From Notamacropus eugenii (Eukaryota > Chordata > Mammalia > Diprotodontia > Macropodidae), in assembly GCF_028372415.1 (NCBI RefSeq), contig NC_092872.1:265447008-265511007 (forward strand): 64,000 nt of DNA. Direction: 5' to 3'. Below are positions 9,463 to 19,312 of this stretch, piece after piece. Position 1 is the stretch's first letter. Every line of letters starts with the position of its first letter. The position numbers and the translations under genes were made by a program. Below the pieces are notes generated by a model. That model was not told the DNA's origin and did no database searches. It saw only the letters and a program-made list of their open reading frames with translations.

Positions 9463-9599
9463 GGAGGGGAGAATTGGGAAATGACAGTGCTTATTTTGTG
9501 GCCAACAAAACAATTACAGAGTTAAAAATATTTCCATTTCCTTCATATAGAACAAAATCTCTTTTCCACTCTGTCCTTGGTGCTAACCATAGACAACTC

Positions 9600-9860
9600 A
9601 TGCCTGAATCTTTATCATTTTCTTCCATATGCAGTCTTGGGTTCAATTCTGAGAGACATTTAGGATGGGCAGTGATGATCTGTAGCATCTGGAGAAATAT
9701 GACCAGAATGGCAAAGGAACTAGCAACCATTCCATGTGAAGTGCAGTTGTGAGGCACTAGGTATATTTAGTCTAGTGAAGCAAAGATGGAGCTTGGGACT
9801 GTGGGAGTGAGGGGGAGAGTAGAGCAGGTCACAGCTGGCTTCAAGTATTTGAGCTGTTAG
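9600..9860 (+). mobile_element. L3/CR1 LINE 3' fragment
   Basis: 'cttgggttcaattctgagag', 'tggcaaaggaactagcaacc', 'ggtatatttagtctagtgaa' and 'tggcttcaagtatttgagct' follow the order of the CR1/L3 C-terminal and 3' UTR region. Confidence 0.65.
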
Positions 9861-9959
9861 TGCATGAAAGGTGACTTACACTTATACTGTTTGATCCTCA
9901 AGTACAGAAGAGGGAGCAATGGTGAAAATCAGCAGAGAGCCAAATGCAGTTCCATGAAA

Positions 9960-10060
9960 GAAAAACCTAATCATTCATTAAGCAATTATTATGCACCTAA
10001 TATGTACCAATCACAGTATTAAGCACTGGAAATCCAATAAAATAAAACAGCAAACACTTA
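9960..10060 (-). mobile_element. L2 3' end, antisense
   Basis: 'attatgcacctaatatgtac' and 'cacagtattaagcactggaa' match the complement of the L2 terminus. Confidence 0.65.
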
Positions 10061-10194
10061 AGAACTAGATAAATCCAACAAAAGAATAGGTCTCTCAGAA
10101 GACAATGTGTTTCTTCTGACTAGAGATCATCCAGCAGAGACTATAGGACCATTTATTGGTTATGTAGTCAGGGAGACTCTTATTAGAGTGAATG

Positions 10195-10550
10195 GCTTTT
10201 TTTTCCAAATACATTTGTATTGGTAGATTTTGTCTCACATGATATGTATATCAATGAATCCCTCACTCTTTCCTCTCCTGGAGAGCTATCCCTCCAATAA
10301 TAACAACAACAGCAATAATAATAAAAATGATAAAGGAAAAAAAATAGTTGAGCAAGACTATCCAACATCACAAAAATATCTGACATAGTATATAGTTTTC
10401 CACATCCATCTGGGCAGAGAAACAAGGGGGAGTACCTACTCCTATCTCTTCTTCAGAGTTCAGCCTGGTCATTATAACTGAACCACATTCAATTTCACTT
10501 GTTGTAGTGGGTTGTTCATTCTGTTTCATTGTTTAGGCATGCTTTTGTGA
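10195..10550 (-). mobile_element. L1 3' region, antisense
   Basis: Shares order and wording with the clearer antisense L1 at 29510: 'gagagctatccctccaataa', 'aatatctgacatag' and 'cctggtcattataactgaac'. Part of the L1 3' UTR and the end of ORF2. Confidence 0.6.
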
Positions 10551-10571
10551 AGGATTGAAAATTCCAAACAC

Positions 10572-10865
10572 AGTCAGTCAATTAACATATGATAAGTTCA
10601 TACTATGTGTCAGGCACTGTGCTCAACCCTCAAAAAGCTCTTAGTCTAAGGGGGGGGGGGGGGGGGGCAATGTGCCAACAACTATGCATAAAGAAATTAT
10701 AGACAGGATAAATTGGAAATAATCCACAGAGGGAAGGCACTAGAATTAAGAGGTATCAGGAAAGACTTCCTACAGAAAGTGAGTGTTTATTTTAGCTCCT
10801 GGGAGTAATGGGATGCTACTAGAGTTTACTGATTAATAAGATGACATGGTCATCTCTGGGCCTCC
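10572..10865 (-). mobile_element. L2 LINE, antisense: host of HAL1-like A
   Basis: Antisense L2 from 'gttcatactatgtgtcaggc' through 'aatgggatgctactagag' to the insertion point. It resumes at 16090 with 'cagttttatggagggtagat'. A G18 run (10650-10667) lies inside. Confidence 0.75.
10650..10667. repeat. Poly-G run (18 G)
   Basis: Eighteen consecutive G inside the antisense L2, where related copies have a short 'ggggaga'. Such runs are rare and prone to sequencing length error. Confidence 0.9.
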
Positions 10866-10880
10866 AGAAAATCTCTTTGA

Positions 10881-11925
10881 GAGGTGGAGCCAAGATGGCA
10901 GAGTAAAAGTAGGAAATTTTTTGAGCTCTCCCCACCAAAACCCCTCCAAATACCTGTAAAAAATGACTCTAAACAAATTCTAGAGCTGTAAACCTCACAA
11001 AATGATGGAGTGAAACAAATCTCCAGTCCAAGACAGCCTGGAAGGTCAACAGGAAACATCTATCACATTGGGCTGGGAGTGGACCCAAGCAGAAGTCAGT
11101 CCAGCATGGGCCACACAAGCATAGACAGGATCAGTACAGGCCTCAGGGACTGAATCACTGGCAGTTGTAGCAGTTTGCAGCCTTCTCAACCCACAAACAC
11201 TGAAGACAGCATAGAAGGTCAGTGAGACATGGTCTGGCCCCAGTACTAGAGTGGAGGAGGAGGCAGTGCTGGCAGCAATGGTGGTGGTAGCAGCAGTGGG
11301 GCAGCAGTGGAGGCAGAAGTGGCAGAGGCTGCTTCTGGAGCTCTGGGACCATAGATGGTGAGCAATAGAGTAACTGATATAAAACCTGGAGCCTGGGACA
11401 ATACATCCACACCTACCCCCACACCCACTGGAAGTAGAGTCCTACCTTGACAAAAAGTTAGAAAGTTAAGTATTTGGCTGGGAATATGAGCAAACAGCAA
11501 CAAATAAATAAAATAAACAAACAAAGAAACAACTCAGACTATAGAGTCTTACTTTGGTGACAAAGAAGATCAAAACAAACAACCAGAAGAACACTACAAA
11601 GTTCTTACATCAAAGGTTTCCAAGAAAAATGTGAATTGGTCTCAAGCCATTGATGAGCTCAAAAATAAACTTGAAAATCCAGTAAGAGAAGCAGAGGGAA
11701 AACTGGGAAGAGAAATGAGAGTGATGCAAGAAAATCATGAAAAACGAGTCAACTGCTTGCTAAAGGGGACTCAAAAAATGCTAAAGAAAATAACTCTTAA
11801 AAAAAAGACTAACCCAAATGGCAAAAGAGGTCCAAAAAACTAATGAGGAGAAGAATACTTTAAAAAGCAGAATTCGCCAAATGGAAAAGGAGGTTCAAAA
11901 GCTCACTGAAGAAAATAATCCTTTC
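10881..11925 (+). mobile_element. HAL1-like (ORF1-only L1) element A, 5' part
   Basis: Starts 'gaggtggagccaagatggca', the usual marsupial L1 5' end, directly after the target copy agaaaatctctttga (10866-10880), which recurs at 16075-16089. The 5' UTR is about 600 bp. ORF1 begins near the ATG at 11487; decayed frames encode a TIESYF-like N-terminus and a coiled coil (ELKNKLENPVREAEGKLGRE). Element B enters ORF1 at 11926; the rest resumes at 14737. It appears full length at the 5' end. Confidence 0.88.
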
Positions 11926-12604
11926 GAGGGAAGGAGCCAAGATGGCGGAATAGAAAGATACATATATACTAGCTCCAAACCCACAGCCCATAAAATACCT
12001 GTAAAAAAGAACTCCCAACAAATTCTGGAGCAGCAGAAGCCAGAGAACAACAGAGTAGAGGAGATTTCTGTTCCAGAGAGCTCTGAAAAACCGACACCAA
12101 AGATCTGTCACGCAATGGACCTGGAGCAGAGCCCAGCCCTGCCTTGGCCACAAAGCACCGAGAGGAGCAGATCTGAGCAGGCTTTAGGGATGGAATCTCC
12201 AGCAGCCACACAGGTCCCTCCACCCACGGGTGCTAAAGGTCAGTGTGAGAGAGTTTTTTTGGCTGGTCGAGAGGGGAGTGGTGTGTCCCCATAACTCAGG
12301 CCCCCTCCAGAGGCAGCAGCGAAGTCAGCAGCAGACAAAGGCTCCCAAATTAGGCAGGAGCTTGGATCCATTGTTGAAGGTCTCTGCATAAACCCCCCAG
12401 AGGGAACTGAGCCCCATGAGGTGCCCCTGCCCCCACCTGAGCACCTGAACTTAATCTCACACTGAATAGCAGCCCTGCCTCCACCCAAAGCCCTGAGGCT
12501 GGGAAGCAGCATTTGAATCTCAGACCCCAAGCGCTGACTGGGCCAATCTGGAGGGAAGGTGGGTGTGGAGAGGATACTCAGAAGTCAAATCACTGGCTGG
12601 GAAA

Positions 12605-13706
12605 ATATCCAGAAAAGGGAAAAAAAGTAAGACCATAGAAGGCTATTTTCTTGGTGAACAGATATCTCCTCCCTTCCTTTCAGATGAGGAAGAACAAGGC
12701 TTACCATCAGGGAAAGACACAGAAGTCAAGGCTTCTATATTCCTGACATCCAGAATAAATATTCAATGGGCTCAGGACATGGAAGAGCTCAAAAAGGATT
12801 TTGAAAATAAAGTTAGAGAGGTGGAGGAAAAACTGGGAAGAGAAATGAGAGAGATGCAAGAAAAACATGAAAAGCAGGTCAACACATTGCTAAAGGAGAC
12901 CCCCAAAAAAATGCTGAAGAAAATAACACCTTGAAAAACAGGCTAACTCAATTGGCAAAAGAGGTTCAAAAAGCCAACGAGGAGAAGTATGCTTTAAAAA
13001 GAAGAATTAACCAAATAGAAAAGGAGGTTCAAAAGCTCACTGAAGGAAATAGTTCTTTCAAAATTAGAATGGAACAGATGAGGCTAATGACTTTATGAGA
13101 AACCAAGAAATCACAAAACAAAATCAAAAGAATGAAAAAATGGAAGATCATGTGAAATATTTCATTGGAAAAACAACTGATCTGGAAAATAGATCCAGGA
13201 GAGACAATTAAAAAATGATGGGACTACCTGAAAGCAGTGATCAAAAAAAGAGCCTAGACATCATCTTTCATAAAATTACCAAGAAAAATTGCTCTGATAT
13301 TCTAGAACCAGAGAGCAAAATAAGTATTCAAGCAATCCACAGATCACCACCTGAAAGAGATCCAAAAAGAGAAACTCCTAGGAACATTGTGGCCAAATTC
13401 CAGAGTTCCCAAGTCAAGGAGAAAATATTGCAAGCAGCTAGAAAGAAACAATTCAAGTATTGTGGAAATACAATCAGGATAACACAAGATCTAGCAGCTT
13501 ATACATTAAGGGATAGAAGGGCGTGGAATATCATATTCCAGAAGTCAAAGGAACTAGGACTAAAACCAAGAATCACCTACCCAGCAAAACTGAGTATAAT
13601 ACTTCAGGGGAAAAAATGGTCTTTCAGTGAAATAGAGGACTTTCAAGCATCCTTGATGAAAAGACCAGAGCTGAAAAGAAAATTTGACTTTCAAACACAA
13701 GAATGA
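12605..13706 (+). pseudogene. L1 ORF1p relic of element B
   Basis: L1 ORF1p is a trimeric RNA-binding chaperone of the L1 particle. The expected start codon is ATA at 12605, after which KTIEGYFLGEQ can be read. A coiled coil (EELKKDFENKVREVEEKLGR) spans about 12782-12900. Frame breaks follow (a stop ends the 12563-12934 frame). The best part is the open frame 13215-13706, 163 codons: it holds the RRM-like domain with MGLPES and SLDIIF, then the C-terminal domain with RNIVAKFQSSQVKEKILQAA, AAYTLRDRRAWNIIFQKSKE and ITYPAKLSIIL, closely following the mammalian ORF1p order, and ends at QTQE. This is a transposon protein, not a host gene. Confidence 0.88.
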
Positions 13707-13841
13707 AGAGAAGCATGAAAAGGTAAACAGCAAAGAGAAGTCATAAGGGACTTACTAAAGTTGAACTGCTTACATTCCTACATGGAAAGACAACATTTGT
13801 AACTCTTGAAACTTTTCAGTATCTGGGTAGTTGGTGGGATT

Positions 13842-13900
13842 ACACACATACATACACACACACACACAGACATACGCACACACACACGCACGCACACAGA
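13842..13900. repeat. CA-type microsatellite in the 3' UTR of B
   Basis: Imperfect cacaca/cata/cgca repeats directly after 'ggtagttggtgggattac'. The same position in element C holds a longer CA/TA tract (47911-48016). Confidence 0.9.
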
Positions 13901-14736
13901 GACAAAGAGCACAGAGTGAATTGAATAGGATGGGATCATATTTTTAAAAAATGAAATTAAATGGTGAGAGAGAAATATATTGGGAGGAGAAAGGGAGAAA
14001 TGGAATGGGGCAAATTATCTCTCATAAAAGAGGCAAGCAAAAGACTTTTTAGTGGAGGGAAAAAGAGGGGAGGTGAGAGAAAAACATGAAGTTTACTCTC
14101 ATCACATTTGACTCAAGGAAGGAATAAGATGCACACTCATTTTGGTATGAAAACCTATCTTACAATACAGGAAAGTGGGGGAGAAGGGGATAAGCAGGGT
14201 GGGGGGGATGATGGAAGGGAGGGCATGGGGAGGAGGGAGCAATTTGAAGTCAACACTCTTGGGGAGGGACAGGATCAAAAGAGAGAATAGAAGCAATGGG
14301 GGGCAGGATAGGATGGAGGGAAATATAGTTAGTCTTACACAACACGACTATTATGGAAGTCATTTGCAAAACTACACAGATATGCCCTATATTGAATTGC
14401 TTGCCTTCCCAAAGGGAATGGCTGGGGAGGGAGGGATGAAGAGAAGTTGGAACTCAAAGTTCTAGGAACAACTGTCGAGTACTGTTCTTGCTACTAGGAA
14501 ATTAGAAATACAGGTAATGGGGTATAGAAAGTTATCTGGCCCTATAAGACAAAAGAGAAGATAGGGACAAGGGAAGAGAGGGATGATAGAAGAGAGGGCA
14601 GATTGGTGATAGGGGCGATTAGAATGCTTGGTGTTTTGGGGTGGGGGGAAGGGACAAATGGGGAGAACATTTGGAACCCAAAATTTTGTGAAAATAAAGG
14701 TAAGAATTAAATAAATAATTTTTTTAAAAAAGAGAA

Positions 14737-15572
14737 AAAATAATCCTTTCAAAATTAGAATGGAGCTAGTGGAAGCTAATGACTTTATGAGAAATCAAAA
14801 AATTATAAAACAAAAACAAAAGAATGAAGAAATAGAAGAGAATGTGAAATACCTCATTGGAAAAACTACTGAACATGAAAACAGATCCAGGAGAGTCAAT
14901 TTAAAAATTATTGGTCTATCTGAAAGCCATGATAAAAAAAAAAGCCTAGACATCATCTTTGAAGAAATCATTAAGGAAAAGTACCCTAATATTTTAGAAC
15001 CAGAGGGTAAAATAGAAATTGTAAGAATCCTAGGAATGTTGCAGCCAAATTCCAGAGTTCCCAGGACAAGGAGAATATATTGCAAGCAGAAATAAATAAT
15101 TCCAGTATTGTAGAATTAAAATCAGGATAACACAAGATTTAACAGTTTCTATATTAAGGGATCAAAGGGTTTGGAATTCCAGAGATCAGAGGATCTAGGA
15201 TTAAAACCAAGAATCCTCTATCCAGCAAAACTAAGTATAATACTTCAGGGAGGGAAATGGAATTTCAATGAAATAGAGGACTTTTAAGCGTTCTTGCTGA
15301 AAAGATCGGAGCTGAATAGAAAATTTGACTTTCATATACAAGAGAAGCATGAAAAGGTAAACAGGAAAGAGAAATCATAAGGGACTTATTAAAGTTGAAC
15401 TGTTTACCTTCCTACATGGAAAATGATATTTATAACTCATGAGACCTTGCTTAGCATTAAGATAGTTAGAGGAAATATATATGTAGGTAGATAGACAGAC
15501 ACAGAGAGAGAGAGAGATACATAGAGAGAAAAATAGATAGAGAAAGAAAGAGATAGATGATAGATAGATAGG

Positions 15573-15659
<87 letters not shown>

Positions 15660-16073
15660 AGGGACGATATCTAAAAATAAAATTAAGGAGTGAGAGAGAA
15701 ATATTTTGGGAGAAGGAGAAAGAGAGAGATAAAATGGGGTAAATTGTCTCATATAAAAAGGCAGAAAAACGTTTCACAATGGAAGGGAAGAGGGGGGAGG
15801 TGAGAGGGAATGAACGAACCTTACTCTCTCCAGATTTGGCTTGAGGAGAGAATAACATACACATTCAATTGGATATCTTACCCTACAGGAAAATAAGGGG
15901 AAATGGGATGAAGGCAGGGGGATAATCAAATGGAGTGCAAACTGGGGGAAGGAGTAATTAGAATGCATACCATATCAGGGTAAGGGAGGAGAGAGATGAG
16001 GAGAAAATTTGGTCAAAATCTTGTGGAAATAAATGTTGAAAACTAAAAATAAGTTAATTAATAAAAAATAAAA
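14737..16073 (+). mobile_element. HAL1-like element A, 3' part
   Basis: Resumes with the second target copy of B and continues A's ORF1. The open frame 14760-15095 encodes NLKIIGLSES and KKKSLDIIFEEIIKEKYPNI of the RRM-like domain. The C-terminal domain is frameshifted but visible ('atcctctatccagcaaaact'). The 3' UTR follows directly, without ORF2, contains a GATA/GACA microsatellite, and ends 'ttaattaataaaaaataaaa' just before the distal target copy. Confidence 0.87.
15551..15660. repeat. (GATA)n/(GACA)n microsatellite
   Basis: Tetranucleotide blocks: GATA, then about eight GACA units, then about fourteen GATA units, preceded by gaga/gaaa repeats from about 15500. Antisense frames read as long Tyr-Leu-Ser-Ile runs are artefacts of this tract. 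Confidence 0.95.
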
Positions 16074-16089
16074 CAGAAAATCTCTTTGA

Positions 16090-16148
16090 CAGTTTTATGG
16101 AGGGTAGATTGGAGTACCATGAACTTGAGGCAGAAAAAATGATAATGA
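16090..16148 (-). mobile_element. L2 LINE, antisense, resumed after A
   Basis: 'cagttttatggagggtagat' and 'tggagtaccatgaacttgag' complete the L2 stretch broken at 10865. Confidence 0.7.
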
Positions 16149-16149
16149 G

Positions 16150-16262
16150 GTTTTATTTAGGTGATGAGGAGTTAAGAGACTTTCCAAAGGTCACAGAGGA
16201 AGTAGCAGAGCCAGGATTCAAACTCAGATCCTGAGACACCATGTTCAGCTTTTCTTTCCACA
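16150..16262 (-). mobile_element. MIR SINE, antisense, partial
   Basis: 'agactttccaaaggtcacag' and 'ccaggattcaaactcagatc' are the complement of the MIR core and B box. Confidence 0.7.
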
Positions 16263-16439
16263 GACTCAGTCTGCTCTTGTCTCTGCTCTACCTTAATCCA
16301 TTTCTCAGTCCCACTTCCCTGTCACTGCTGAGACTATTAACTCTGAAAAGAAAATTATTTTATGAGCCACCAAACCACATCTCATTCCTTTCAATTACTC
16401 TTCCAGGGTCACTTTATGGTCATAGATGTGAAAGGAAAC

Positions 16440-16612
16440 TCATGGACCATCAAGTACCAACTCTTTCATTTTATAGATGAATAAACTGAAGCCCAGAGAG
16501 ACTAAGTGACTTGCTTACAGAAACACAAGTTGTCAGTGGCAGAAACAGGATTAGAAGCCAGGCCTACTGAGTTCAGAGCTAGTGCCCTTTCCATTGTACC
16601 AAGTTGTCTCTC
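16440..16612 (-). mobile_element. MIR-like SINE, antisense
   Basis: 'actctttcattttatagatg', 'aataaactgaagcccagaga' and 'cattgtaccaagttgtctct' give tail-to-head order in antisense. Confidence 0.8.
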
Positions 16613-17306
16613 CAGGAGCTTTCCCCAGAAGAATTCAAGTCCTTATGCTTACCTTGCCATAGCAATCTAGAGATGCCTTCATTCTCCCAACGAACTCTTT
16701 TAATGACTATTTTTATTTTCTTGCTATGGAGAGAAGTCCTGGAGGGGAGATTGTTTGAAGAGACACTAAGATAACCATGGGTAGCCTAGATGGTACATGA
16801 GCAAAGAAGGTAGGCAGAACTGTAAAGGCTAGATTGTAGGCCCAGAGGTACAGTCATAGGTCCAACAGCAAGGAAAAATAAGCAAACTCCTTGGTCTGCA
16901 TTCACTAACCCACTCAGTAACACTGGGAACACCGTGAGCAGCGAGTCTCTGCAGCTGAGCTGTGATCTCTTCCTCTAACCCACTTTTTTTCCCAGATGCC
17001 AATTATCAGCCAGGCAAAGACAAACCAGTGAAAGAACTTTTTGTCCTTTTTGTGGGTGATCATGAATTTAGACAGGCTGCTCCCACGGGCATTCCAAGGG
17101 AATTATTTTGCAGCGCAATAATTACATGTTCAACAGATTTAAGAATTTCTCAGTCAAGGACCTAGGGCATATTTATTATACTCAGCATCATGTAGAGGAG
17201 TATCTTTCCTTGTAAGTCCTTGGGTGGGAGTTCTGAGTATTTTCCTTGAGTTTGTGCTACTGGCCACACATTCAGAGCTCAAAGAGATCTCGTGGGTCCT
17301 CTAGGG
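16613..17306. other. Repeat-free block with candidate conserved element
   Basis: About 690 bp with no recognised repeat. The strongest candidate lies at 16975-17165: a polypyrimidine-AG ('cacttttttttcccag') then dense homeodomain-like TAAT/ATTA cores, including 'gcgcaataattacatgttc'. An open frame covers 16962-17165 (+), but I see no protein family, so I do not call an exon. The alternative is a short coding or noncoding exon with a 3' splice site near 16996. Confidence 0.35.
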
Positions 17307-17468
17307 CAGGGATTCAGGGTTTGGGGATCACTTTGGAAGTCTGGTGAAGTCCATGGACTCCTGCTCAGAATCCTATTTTTAAATTCATAAAGCAAAAGAG
17401 GATTACAAAGGAAGTCAATAATATTGAAATACAGTTAACAAAATATTTTTCTAACAAAAGCAAGTTCG
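17307..17468. mobile_element. hAT-type miniature element ('ggattcag' family)
   Basis: Related to the element at 56239: 'caggg' start, 'ggaagtctggtgaagtccat', 'ctgctcagaatcctattttt' and 'aaatacagttaacaaaatat'. The right terminal repeat is eroded. Confidence 0.65.
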
Positions 17469-17520
17469 CAGCCTAGCCTAAGTACCCTGGTCTGAACCAA
17501 TCACTTCCTAGGAGTTAAGG

Positions 17521-17666
17521 CAGAGGTGGGGAACCTGCAGCCTTGAGACCACATGTGGCCCTCTAGGTCCTTAAGTGTGGCCCTTTGACTAAATCCAAAT
17601 TCAATTGAGGACCTTGAGATCCTCATTGCCGCATATGGCCTCTACACCAAGGGTTCCCCACCACTG
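17521..17666. mobile_element. hAT-type palindromic miniature element
   Basis: Left end 'cagaggtggggaacctgcag', right end 'gggttccccaccactg'. The interior 'acatgtggccctctaggtcc' is shared with 25323 and 51775. The middle is shortened. Confidence 0.75.
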
Positions 17667-17847
17667 ATTAAGGAGATAAGGCTACTGAGATTAAGATTAA
17701 ATGAATACTTACCTGTGTGGTGCTAGCTTCTGGAACAAATGCCTTGCCAGGTGCTGAGGAGAATGGAATCCTCTGTTCAAGGATCTATCAAACCATGGTT
17801 ATTGGGCAGGGGATGGGGAAAATTGCAGGGAACAGTGTCAATAACAC

Positions 17848-18120
17848 AAATTCAAAGAACATTTATTAAGCCCCTATTATATGCAGAGTGCTGAGCTGAG
17901 AGTTAAGCATAGATGGACCCTAGTCCCTGCCCTCTTGGACTTACAGGCTAGTAGGGAGATAGAATACCTGCATGGAGATCTACAATACAAAGGAATACGT
18001 AAGTGTCTTAGGTATTACAAAACCAAGTGCTACATAAAGTCTGAAGGGAAAGTTGATTCTAACTGAAGAGGGCATATCAGCAGACGCTTCATCGAGGAGG
18101 TAATTTTGGGATATATATAG
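17848..18120 (-). mobile_element. L2 LINE, antisense
   Basis: 'aacatttattaagcccctat' opens the antisense 3' end. 'tccctgccctcttggactta' and a degraded 'cttcatcgaggaggtaattt' follow. Confidence 0.75.
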
Positions 18121-18229
18121 TTATAGAAAAGGCTGGTTTGGAGAAGAGAGAGTAGACCTGTGATTGCAATAGAATAGGAAATTCTCAATGTGGAACCTCC
18201 TTCCACCAACACAGATTTGTAACTCATGC

Positions 18230-18362
18230 TCTCAGAGAGTGGCCTGGGGCATCAAGAGGTTAAATGACTTCCCAAGGGAGACAAAGCCAGTATGTATTAG
18301 AGGTAAGACATAAACCCAGGTCATTCTGACTCTAAGACCTCTGTCTACACAACAGTACCTCT
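18230..18362 (-). mobile_element. MIR SINE, antisense
   Basis: 'agaggttaaatgacttccca' and 'cataaacccaggtcattctg' mark the antisense core and B box. Confidence 0.7.
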
Positions 18363-18429
18363 CAAGTACACATTTTGTTAGAAAAGAGAAAGAATGCATG
18401 AAGAACAGAAACCACTGAATAACTTCTCT

Positions 18430-18800
18430 GGGAATTCATGTTATGTTGTTCATTCTTCATTTTCTAAAAGAACTATTGACATCATGGGGTGATGTCTTCA
18501 CTTGTGTGTGAATTGGATGTAGGTGAGGCAGAGTGGCACAAAGTCATCAGCCTCACTCTCTCTTCTAGCCATGGAAGACCAGATTGAGGGTAATCTGAAA
18601 ATTCAAGAGAGGTACTAAAGAGTAGACTTCCCTGGCTAACATGGAGAATGCAGTTGGAGAAACAATTCCAAAAACAGTACAGCATTGAAATATCGACACC
18701 ACTGGAAGCACCAGGCTGAATACCACAATATAACAACAGTTTATACTGGCACTTTTCAGGCTGATAATCTAAATTCCAAGTCTTTCTCTAACTGAGTGAT
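18430..18800 (-). mobile_element. RTE-type LINE 3' UTR, antisense
   Basis: 'cattttctaaaagaactatt', 'agcctcactctctcttctag' and 'ggcacttttcaggctgataa' parallel the antisense unit at 37588. The 3' tail is shared with the LINE that ends at 51375. Confidence 0.6.
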
Positions 18801-19227
18801 ATTTATTTGTCAAGAAATATCTTGTCTGAATACTCCAAAGTAATAACCCAGTGCCACAGAGAAACAAGAAAGGATAATTACTGAAAGATGAACTGGAACT
18901 GTATCAAATGAACCAAATATCATCCAAGCAGAAAATTTGGTTTCTGTGTTAGGATCCTCATCATAGTAGGACAGGCATCATGGAGATGAACCAAGGGAAG
19001 TGAGTGGGGGAAGTTGCCCCACGCACTGGTTGAAAGAAGTTGTAGAACTTACTTTCTGTTTCATCCCAGAATCTGCTCCCATTTCCTTCTTACTTCTGGA
19101 AATAAAACTCAAGAGAAAACTTTAAAAGTATAACTAAGAATCACATACCTGAGGCAGATACTGAAAACAGCAAACATCAGGATGTATGCTTTCATTAGAG
19201 TAGAAGGGGAGAAGGTAGAGACCCCAA
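18801..19227. other. No recognised feature
   Basis: No repeat or gene signal recognised; ordinary composition. Confidence 0.4.
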
Positions 19228-19312
19228 AAGTACTTTTCTCATCTGTAAAATGAGAGGGCTGGAACAAATGCTCTTTGCGATCCTTTGGGTCCTGTTTCTC
19301 TGATTCCCTGAT
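19228..19312 (+). mobile_element. MIR-like SINE tail
   Basis: 'cttttctcatctgtaaaatg' followed by 'gggctggaacaaatgctctt' is the 3' half of a CR1/L3-tailed SINE. Confidence 0.65.

Larger units (their letters stand above)
11926..14736 (+). mobile_element. HAL1-like element B, nested in A
   Basis: Begins 'gagggaaggagccaagatgg' and ends in an A-rich tail. Target copies aaaataatcctttc flank it at 11912-11925 and 14737-14750, so the borders are exact. The order is 5' UTR (about 680 bp), ORF1, a 3' UTR with a CA microsatellite and G-rich blocks, then the tail. No endonuclease or reverse-transcriptase region lies between ORF1 and the 3' UTR, which is the HAL1 ('half-L1') layout. About 2.8 kb, full length at both ends, immobile on its own and presumably copied by L1 proteins in trans. 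Confidence 0.9.

Noticed and set aside
9304-9525. Small acidic Gly/Asp-rich protein
   Set aside because: The composition is dictated by the GAT/GGT/GAA repeat.
11155-11524. Overlapping minus-strand frames rich in Leu, Pro and Cys
   Set aside because: They are antisense readings of the GGT/GCA-rich 5' UTR of element A.
13215-13706. 163-codon frame as a host RNA-binding protein gene
   Set aside because: It is the RRM-like and C-terminal domain of L1 ORF1p inside element B, flanked by L1 5' and 3' UTR and target copies.
15375-15864. Two long antisense frames with Tyr-Leu-Ser-Ile repeats
   Set aside because: They are translations of the GATA/GACA microsatellite in HAL1-like A, not proteins.
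16962-17165. Coding exon
   Set aside because: There is an open frame and an acceptor-like site, but no recognised protein family and no clear donor; kept only as a candidate element.
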